DNA of 10,955 bases from UBA6197 sp047638075. GTDB taxonomy: Bacteria > Pseudomonadota > Alphaproteobacteria > Rhodobacterales > Rhodobacteraceae. The notes under the pieces were generated by a model that was not told the DNA's origin, did not search any database, and worked only from the letters and a program-made list of their open reading frames with translations. The first letter of the stretch is position 1. The number at the start of each line of letters is the position of its first letter. Shown here piece by piece: positions 6,308 to 10,955 of the stretch. The DNA lies in contig NZ_JBLJBV010000092.1 in the NCBI RefSeq assembly GCF_047638075.1, positions 1 through 10,955 of the forward strand, read 5' to 3'. The position numbers and the translations under genes are program-made.

Positions 6308-6871
6308 ATGACACTTTCAAAAGCTATCCTGACCCGTCACTCCCTAATGACCCAAGTACTGATGGTGCTGGGGGGGTCGCTTTTTGTCGGCCTGTCGGCG
6401 CAGGTCAGCGTGCCGATGCTGCCGGTTCCGATGACGTTGCAAACGCTGGCGATTACCATTGTGGGGCTGACCTACGGGTCGCGCCTGGCAGCGGCAACGT
6501 TGATCGCCTATTTGGCCGAGGGCGCAATGGGCCTGCCGGTTTTTGCCGGCGGCGCTGCGGGTGCGGGCGTGTTGATGGGGCCAACGGCAGGGTTTTTGTG
6601 GGGCTTTGTGGGCATGGCCTGGTTGACCGGTTTCATGGCAGAGCGTGGCTTTAGCCGGGGTCTGGGCAAGCTGTTCATCGCCGGGTTCGTGCCGGGAATG
6701 GCGCTGTTCGTGCCGGGTGTTCTGGTGCTTAAAACGGTCACCGGGCTTGATCTGTCGATGGCCACTGCGGCGGGGGTTACACCGTTCTTGCTGGGCACGC
6801 TGGTCAAGGCTGCACTGGCGGCGGTTGCGGTTTCGGGTGGCTGGGCTGCGCTGAAATCCCGCAAGGGCTAA
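6308..6871 (+). CDS. bioY: Biotin transporter substrate-binding subunit BioY
   Basis: A 187-residue integral membrane protein, the S component of an energy-coupling-factor biotin importer. Signature segments are the N-terminal SAQVSVPMLPVPMTLQTLAI (30-49) and the central GLPVFAGGAAGAGVLMGPTAGF (75-96), with hydrophobic helices filling most of the rest, consistent with six transmembrane segments. Length fits the family. AAGG (6297-6300) lies 7 bases before the ATG. No bioM (ATPase) or bioN (transmembrane) gene follows: a terminator comes directly after it, so it is a solo bioY here and would need an energising module encoded elsewhere or work alone, as described for some solo BioY proteins. 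It is divergent from the SDR gene, with a 108-base gap from that gene's preferred start. Confidence 0.95.
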   Translation: MTLSKAILTRHSLMTQVLMVLGGSLFVGLSAQVSVPMLPVPMTLQTLAITIVGLTYGSRLAAATLIAYLAEGAMGLPVFAGGAAGAGVLMGPTAGFLWGFVGMAWLTGFMAERGFSRGLGKLFIAGFVPGMALFVPGVLVLKTVTGLDLSMATAAGVTPFLLGTLVKAALAAVAVSGGWAALKSRKG

Positions 6872-6894
6872 GCGCACCGCATCACATTGGTCTG

Positions 6895-6928
6895 AAACGC
6901 CGCCTTTCGGGGCGGCGTTTTGGTTTTC
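6895..6928 (+). terminator. Rho-independent terminator of bioY
   Basis: AAACGCCGCC (6895-6904) pairs perfectly with GGCGGCGTTT (6911-6920) around the loop TTTCGG, followed by a T-rich stretch reaching TTTTGGTTTTC. It lies 23 bases after the bioY stop. Confidence 0.92.
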
Positions 6929-7134
6929 AATCCCAGCGCTTCTTGCAAGCGCAAAAAAGGGGCGGCTTTGCTGCTGCGGTATCTCAGCCGTTGAGGGGGT
7001 GCGGAAGGCACCGGCATTCTGGACAATGGCAGATCGGGACGTGGCACCGTTTGGGGCACACAGAGATGGCTCGATTCGTTTGAACAGGTTCCGGGCGACA
7101 ACGGAAAGTAATGCGGTATCGCAGGCGCCCAATG
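6929..7134. other. Non-coding spacer between the bioY and gltA terminators
   Basis: The bioY-gltA gap is 310 bases in all; this inner part lies between two opposing terminators. It holds a small hairpin, GCGCTT (6936-6941) with AAGCGC (6947-6952) and loop CTTGC, followed by six A. A 9-base word TGCGGTATC recurs directly (6975-6983 and 7112-7120), which may be chance. Open frames crossing it have no ribosome binding site and no protein-like composition. I see no gene or convincing promoter here. Confidence 0.6.
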
Positions 7135-7163
7135 AAAAAGGGCCGGAGAAATCTCTCCGGCCC
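7135..7163 (-). terminator. Rho-independent terminator of gltA
   Basis: Read on the minus strand, GGGCCGGAGA pairs perfectly with TCTCCGGCCC (genomic arms 7140-7149 and 7154-7163) around a four-base loop, followed directly by TTTTT (7135-7139). It starts 18 bases after the gltA stop. Confidence 0.95.
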
Positions 7164-7181
7164 TGCAAACTCTCAAAACCC

Positions 7182-8477
7182 TTAGCGCTTGGCGACGTCT
7201 TTGTAGTCACGCTGGGTTTCACCGATATAAAGCTGACGGGGACGGCCGATTTTCTGGGTCGGGTCGCCAATCATTTCCTTCCACTGCGAAATCCAGCCGA
7301 CGGTGCGCGACAGCGCAAAGATTGGCGTGAACATTGACGTCGGGAAGCCCATCGCCTCAAGAATGATGCCCGAATAGAAATCGACGTTCGGGTAAAGCTT
7401 CTTGTCGATGAAATAGGGGTCTTCCAGCGCGATACGCTCCAACTCCTTGGCGACTTTCAGGGTTTCGTTGTCGTGGATGCCCATCAGGTCAAGCACCTCA
7501 TCGGCCGACTCCTTCATCACCTTGGCGCGCGGGTCAAAGTTCTTGTAGACCCGGTGGCCAAAGCCCATCAGGCGGAACGGATCGTCCTTGTCCTTAGCGC
7601 GGGCGATATATTCGGGGATCCGGTCAACGGTGCCGATTTCGCGCAGCATTTCAAGGCAGGCCTGGTTTGCACCACCATGCGCCGGGCCCCAGAGGCAGGC
7701 GATACCGGCGGCGATACAGGCGAACGGATTGGCCCCTGACGACCCGGCCAGACGCACCGTCGAGGTCGAGGCGTTCTGTTCGTGGTCGGCGTGCAGCATC
7801 ATGATCCGGTCCATGGCTTTTGCCAGAATCGGGTTGACCGTGTACGGCTCTGCCGGGATCGCAAAGCACATGTAAAGGAAGTTCGACGCGTAATCGAGGT
7901 CGTTGCGCGGGTATACGAAGGGCTGCCCCATCGAATATTTATAGGCCATGGCGGCTATCGTCGGCAGTTTGGCAATCATGCGGATTGCGGCCACTTCACG
8001 GTGCCAAGGGTCGCTCACGTCAAGGCTGTCGTGATAAAAGGCCGACAGCGCGCCCACCACACCCACGAGGGTCGCCATCGGGTGGCTGTCGCGGCGGAAC
8101 CCGCGGAAGAAGTAGTGCATCTGTTCGTGCACCATGGTGTGGCGGGTGATGCGGTCTTCAAAATCCTTCATCTGCACGGCATTGGGCAGTTCTTCGTTCA
8201 GCAGCAGATAGCACACTTCCAGAAAGTGGGAATTGTTCGCCAGTTGCTCGATCGGATAACCGCGGTAAAGCAGTTCGCCCTTGTCGCCATCAATATAGGT
8301 GATCGAGCTTTCGCACGCCGCGGTCGAGGTGAAACCGGGGTCATAAGTGAACACATCACCCTGCGCATAAAGCTTGCGGATGTCGATCACGTCAGGGCCG
8401 ACGGTAGGCGACATTATGGGTAGCTCGATGGTTTTGCCTTCAATGCTCAGCGTCGCGGTCTTGGTTGTATCAGCCAT
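7182..8477 (-). CDS. gltA: Citrate synthase
   Basis: A 431-residue enzyme that condenses acetyl-CoA and oxaloacetate to citrate, the entry step of the TCA cycle. The catalytic triad of the family is present: His267 in GPAHGGAN, His308 in GFGHRVYKNFDPR and Asp366 in NVDFYSG. The signature LHADHEQNAST (229-239) and RTVGWISQWKEM near the C-terminus are also typical. Length and an N-terminal extra domain of about 60 residues match the hexameric, Gram-negative (type II) form of E. coli GltA (427 residues). AAGGGA lies 5 bases before the ATG. It follows gltX in the same direction with a 77-base gap and ends in a strong terminator, so read-through from gltX is possible. No clear promoter was recognised in the gap. 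Confidence 0.98.
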   Translation of the reverse strand: MADTTKTATLSIEGKTIELPIMSPTVGPDVIDIRKLYAQGDVFTYDPGFTSTAACESSITYIDGDKGELLYRGYPIEQLANNSHFLEVCYLLLNEELPNAVQMKDFEDRITRHTMVHEQMHYFFRGFRRDSHPMATLVGVVGALSAFYHDSLDVSDPWHREVAAIRMIAKLPTIAAMAYKYSMGQPFVYPRNDLDYASNFLYMCFAIPAEPYTVNPILAKAMDRIMMLHADHEQNASTSTVRLAGSSGANPFACIAAGIACLWGPAHGGANQACLEMLREIGTVDRIPEYIARAKDKDDPFRLMGFGHRVYKNFDPRAKVMKESADEVLDLMGIHDNETLKVAKELERIALEDPYFIDKKLYPNVDFYSGIILEAMGFPTSMFTPIFALSRTVGWISQWKEMIGDPTQKIGRPRQLYIGETQRDYKDVAKR

Positions 8478-8554
8478 TCCGTTCCCTTTTCTAAAGGCCC
8501 TGCGGGTTTACGCCGGGCATGATCTATCTGATGTGATCGGGCGGCGGCAAAGCG

Positions 8555-9985
8555 TCAGGCTGCCTGATCGGTCAGCCGGGCCAGCGTTTCATCACGTCCC
8601 AGCGTCAGCATCATATCAAAGACACTGGGGGTCACCGTGCGCCCGGAAAGCGCGGCGCGCAGCGGTCCGGCCAATTTGCCCAGACCCACACCATGGGCCT
8701 CGGCAACGGTGGCAACGGTGGCCTCCAGATCGTTCCGCGACCAGTTAGCATTCTGCAACTGCGGCGTCAATTCTTTCAGTATACCACGGGATACCGGATC
8801 AAGCGCCTTTTGCGCCTTCTCATCCACATCCAGTGGCCGGGACGTCAGAATAAACCGTGCCTTTTCAAGAAGTTCGGGAAATGTCTTGGCGCGCTCTTTC
8901 AGGCAGTACAGGGCCCGTGCCAAACCGTCACGCTGCATTTTACTCAGCGCAGGAAGGTTGGCGGCGGTCAGATATGCCTCAATTTCAGGCAGTAATTGCG
9001 CGTCTTCACTGGCGGCAATATGCTGCCCACACAGGTTCTCCAGTTTTTTGAAGTCGAGCCGTGCGGGCGCCCGGCCGATTCCCCCCAGATCGAACCATTC
9101 CCGCGCCTGTTCGTCGGTAAAGAATTCATCGTCCCCATGGCTCCATCCAAGGCGGGTCAGGTAGTTGCGCATCCCTGCCGCCGGGTAGCCCATGGCCTGA
9201 TACTCCTCCAGCCCGACCGCGCCGTGACGTTTTGACAATTTCTTGCCATCAGGGCCGTGGATCAGCGGAATATGCGCAAAAACCGGCACATCCCAGCCCA
9301 TCGCGTTATAGATCTGCACCTGCCGGGCGGCATTGGTCAGGTGGTCATCGCCACGGATCACATGGGTCACGCCCATGTCGTGGTCGTCAACAACAACCGC
9401 CAGCATATAGGTGGGCGTCCCGTCTGAACGCAGACAAACCATGTCATCCAGCTGATCGTTTCGGAAGGTGACCGCACCCTGCACCTGATCGTCGATCACC
9501 GTAGTGCCATCGCGCGGCGCCCGCAGGCGGATGACATAGGGCGCATCAGGGTGGCTGGCCGGGTCTGCGTCGCGCCAGGGGCTTTGATAAAGCGTGGATT
9601 TACCCTCGGCGCGGGCGGCCTCGCGGAAGGTTTCGATCTCGGACTGGGTGGCAAAGCATTTATAGGCGCCACCGCGCGCCAGCATCTCTTGCGCGACTTG
9701 GGCGTGGCGGTCGCGGCCGGCAAATTGGCTGACCGCCTCGCCGTCCCAGTCCAGGCCCAGCCAGGCCAGACCCTTTAGAATCGCCGCCGTTGCCTCGGGG
9801 GTAGAGCGGTCGCGGTCGGTGTCCTCGATGCGCAGCAGGAATTTTCCACCCTGACCGCGCGCGTAGATCCAGTTGAACAGCGCCGTGCGCGCCCCGCCGA
9901 TATGCAGATAACCGGTGGGGGAGGGTGCAAAACGGGTCACGACGGGCGCAGGGCTCGCGGGGCGGGTGTTTTCAGATTGGGACAT
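8555..9985 (-). CDS. gltX: Glutamyl-tRNA synthetase
   Basis: A class I aminoacyl-tRNA synthetase of 476 residues from the preferred start, charging tRNA with glutamate in the cytoplasm. The class I HIGH motif appears as PSPTGYLHIGGARTALFNW (HIGG at 28-31) and the KMSKS motif as KLSKRHG (249-255). The conserved VIRGDDHLTNAARQ (209-222) marks the catalytic domain, followed by the helical anticodon-binding domain. The Cys-x-Cys zinc motif of E. coli GltX is not present (only C110 in that region), as in several GluRS. ATG 9985 is preferred over the upstream ATG at 10012 because GAAAGG (9998-10003) precedes it, although the spacing of 12 bases is long, and the upstream start lacks a site. Alphaproteobacteria usually lack GlnRS, so this enzyme may also charge tRNA-Gln with Glu for GatCAB; that is inference. 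Confidence 0.96.
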   Translation of the reverse strand: MSQSENTRPASPAPVVTRFAPSPTGYLHIGGARTALFNWIYARGQGGKFLLRIEDTDRDRSTPEATAAILKGLAWLGLDWDGEAVSQFAGRDRHAQVAQEMLARGGAYKCFATQSEIETFREAARAEGKSTLYQSPWRDADPASHPDAPYVIRLRAPRDGTTVIDDQVQGAVTFRNDQLDDMVCLRSDGTPTYMLAVVVDDHDMGVTHVIRGDDHLTNAARQVQIYNAMGWDVPVFAHIPLIHGPDGKKLSKRHGAVGLEEYQAMGYPAAGMRNYLTRLGWSHGDDEFFTDEQAREWFDLGGIGRAPARLDFKKLENLCGQHIAASEDAQLLPEIEAYLTAANLPALSKMQRDGLARALYCLKERAKTFPELLEKARFILTSRPLDVDEKAQKALDPVSRGILKELTPQLQNANWSRNDLEATVATVAEAHGVGLGKLAGPLRAALSGRTVTPSVFDMMLTLGRDETLARLTDQAA

Positions 9986-10054
9986 CGGGCGCGTTAACCT
10001 TTCGGAAACCATGAGCCGGGTAGGCTTTGGCGTGATCCTTAGGCAAGGACGGGC

Positions 10055-10058
10055 GGAG
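10055..10058 (+). promoter_or_regulatory. Ribosome binding site fixing the comEC GTG start
   Basis: GGAG lies 8 bases before GTG 10067, whereas the first in-frame ATG (10103) has no purine-rich site, so GTG is taken as the start. Confidence 0.65.
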
Positions 10059-10066
10059 AAACAAGC

Positions 10067-10955
10067 GTGGCAAACCTGTCGGATACCGGCATTTTGGCCC
10101 CCATGCAGCTTGCGCGCCTGCGCGAGGGCGTGGTGCGGCGGCTGTTTGGCGGGCTGTCGGCGCCGCGTGCGGCACTGATTGGCGCGCGGTTGGATCTGGC
10201 GTTATGGGTGCCGGTCGCGCTGTCAGGCGGGATCGGGGCGTTTTTCATTTCTCGGGTCGAGCCGGGGGCGGTTGCGTTTGCCGTGGCGGCGGTTGTTGCG
10301 TTGATCGGGGCTGCGTGCTGGCGTTTCGGACCCGAGGCCATGCAGTTTCTGGCGGCGGTTCTGACACTCATAGCGTGTGGCTTTTTACTGGCCGGGGCAC
10401 GGGCACATTCGGTCGCGTCCCCGGTGTTGGGTTATCGCTACTATGGTCCGGTCGAGGGGCGCATAGTCGGGATTGACCGCTCCAGCCGCGACCGGATTCG
10501 CCTGACGCTGGATCAGGTGGTTCTGGCCGATACGGCACCTGCGCGGACACCGGGGTTGGTGCGGGTATCGCTTCAGGGAGACCAAAGCCGTCTTGCGGCC
10601 GAACCGGGCCTGCGCGTCATCCTGACCGCGCATCTGTCGCCCCCCTCTGGCCCGGCCGAGCCGGGGGCATATGATTTTCGCCGCCATGCGTGGTTTTCGG
10701 GCCTGGGTGCTGTGGGGTATACGCGCGTGCCGGTGCTGGTGCTGGAACCGCCAGACCCGTCAAACTGGTTGCTGGCCGGACACCGTGCGCGGATGCGCCT
10801 TTCGGCGGCGATCCAGGCGCGAATACCGGGGCAGGCGGGGGCTGTTGCTTCGGCGCTGATGACCGGGGACAGGTCCGGGATTGCCGAGGCGACGAATGCA
10901 TCGATGCGGGCCTCGAACCTTTACCATATCGTGTCGATTTCCGGGCTGCATATGG
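10067..10955 (+). CDS. comEC: ComEC/Rec2-type DNA internalisation channel, N-terminal part (3' end outside window)
   Basis: An open frame of 296 complete codons from GTG 10067 runs off the window. ComEC is the inner-membrane channel that takes up single-stranded DNA in natural transformation. Early hydrophobic segments (about residues 43-63, 67-85 and 92-112) are followed by a soluble OB-like region (about 125-235) with the characteristic PGAYDFRRHAWFSGLGAVGY. The family signatures SALMTGDRSGI and LYHIVSISGLHM, which open the competence domain, lie at the end of the window. The remaining helices and any C-terminal metallo-beta-lactamase-like domain are outside. It is divergent from gltX with an 81-base shared gap. 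Natural competence of the host cannot be judged from this gene alone. Confidence 0.93.
   Translation, partial: MANLSDTGILAPMQLARLREGVVRRLFGGLSAPRAALIGARLDLALWVPVALSGGIGAFFISRVEPGAVAFAVAAVVALIGAACWRFGPEAMQFLAAVLTLIACGFLLAGARAHSVASPVLGYRYYGPVEGRIVGIDRSSRDRIRLTLDQVVLADTAPARTPGLVRVSLQGDQSRLAAEPGLRVILTAHLSPPSGPAEPGAYDFRRHAWFSGLGAVGYTRVPVLVLEPPDPSNWLLAGHRARMRLSAAIQARIPGQAGAVASALMTGDRSGIAEATNASMRASNLYHIVSISGLHM

Noticed and set aside
6868..7176. A minus-strand open frame filling the bioY-gltA gap
   Set aside because: It contains both terminator hairpins, has no ribosome binding site and shows no protein-like motifs.
6344..7270. A 308-codon minus-strand open frame spanning bioY and the gltA end
   Set aside because: It lies antisense to bioY, crosses both terminators and the gltA 3' end, and its Arg/Gln-rich translation resembles no protein family. 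It is a high-GC shadow frame.
8478..8554. A gltA promoter (TTGCCG with a distant ATAGAT) in the gltX-gltA gap
   Set aside because: The hexamers match consensus poorly and the spacing can be shifted at will; not strong enough to report as a feature.
9986..10012. The longer gltX start at ATG 10012
   Set aside because: It lacks a Shine-Dalgarno site and adds nine residues not needed by the family; GAAAGG before ATG 9985 favours the shorter form.

Overview
The window is high-GC chromosomal DNA from an alphaproteobacterium, most likely of the Rhodobacterales (Roseobacter/Rhodobacter type). This is inferred from the protein style (tatB with a Lys/Ala/Pro tail, a solo bioY, the gltX/gltA pair beside comEC) and not from a database search. 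It reads as core chromosome: dense coding, ATGA stop/start overlaps, hairpins between converging genes. There are no insertion sequences, phage genes, tRNA/rRNA genes or CRISPR arrays.

Left part (1-2016, + strand): the 3' end of tatB, tatC, and an AAA-type ATPase of the DUF815 family. Each pair overlaps by ATGA, so the three look translationally coupled, and a long hairpin closes the unit. They converge on a minus-strand operon (4724-2024), surE > pcm > an NlpD-like lipoprotein with two LysM domains and a degenerate M23/LytM domain. This keeps the surE-pcm-nlpD order known from E. coli, but rpoS does not follow. The placement is suggestive because in E. coli the amidases AmiA and AmiC are Tat substrates and NlpD activates AmiC.

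Middle (4725-6871): a small lipoprotein gene resembling the transferrin-binding-protein-like beta-barrel family, with a clear sigma70-type promoter (TCGACA, 17-base spacer, TATACT). It converges through a 12-bp hairpin on a minus-strand short-chain dehydrogenase that keeps the YxxxK pair but lacks the usual catalytic Ser and NNAG motif. Divergent from the SDR is bioY, the substrate-binding subunit of a biotin ECF transporter, followed by a textbook rho-independent terminator.

Right part (7135-10955): citrate synthase gltA (minus strand, strong terminator), preceded by gltX (glutamyl-tRNA synthetase, minus strand). Divergent from gltX is the 5' portion of comEC (plus strand, GTG start, running off the window), the DNA-uptake channel of natural transformation.

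I see no clearly new multi-gene system. The points most worth a second look are the DUF815 ATPase coupled to tatC, the opposite charges of the TatB and TatC tails, the Ser-less SDR, the non-catalytic NlpD-type LytM domain near tat, and the orphan barrel lipoprotein.
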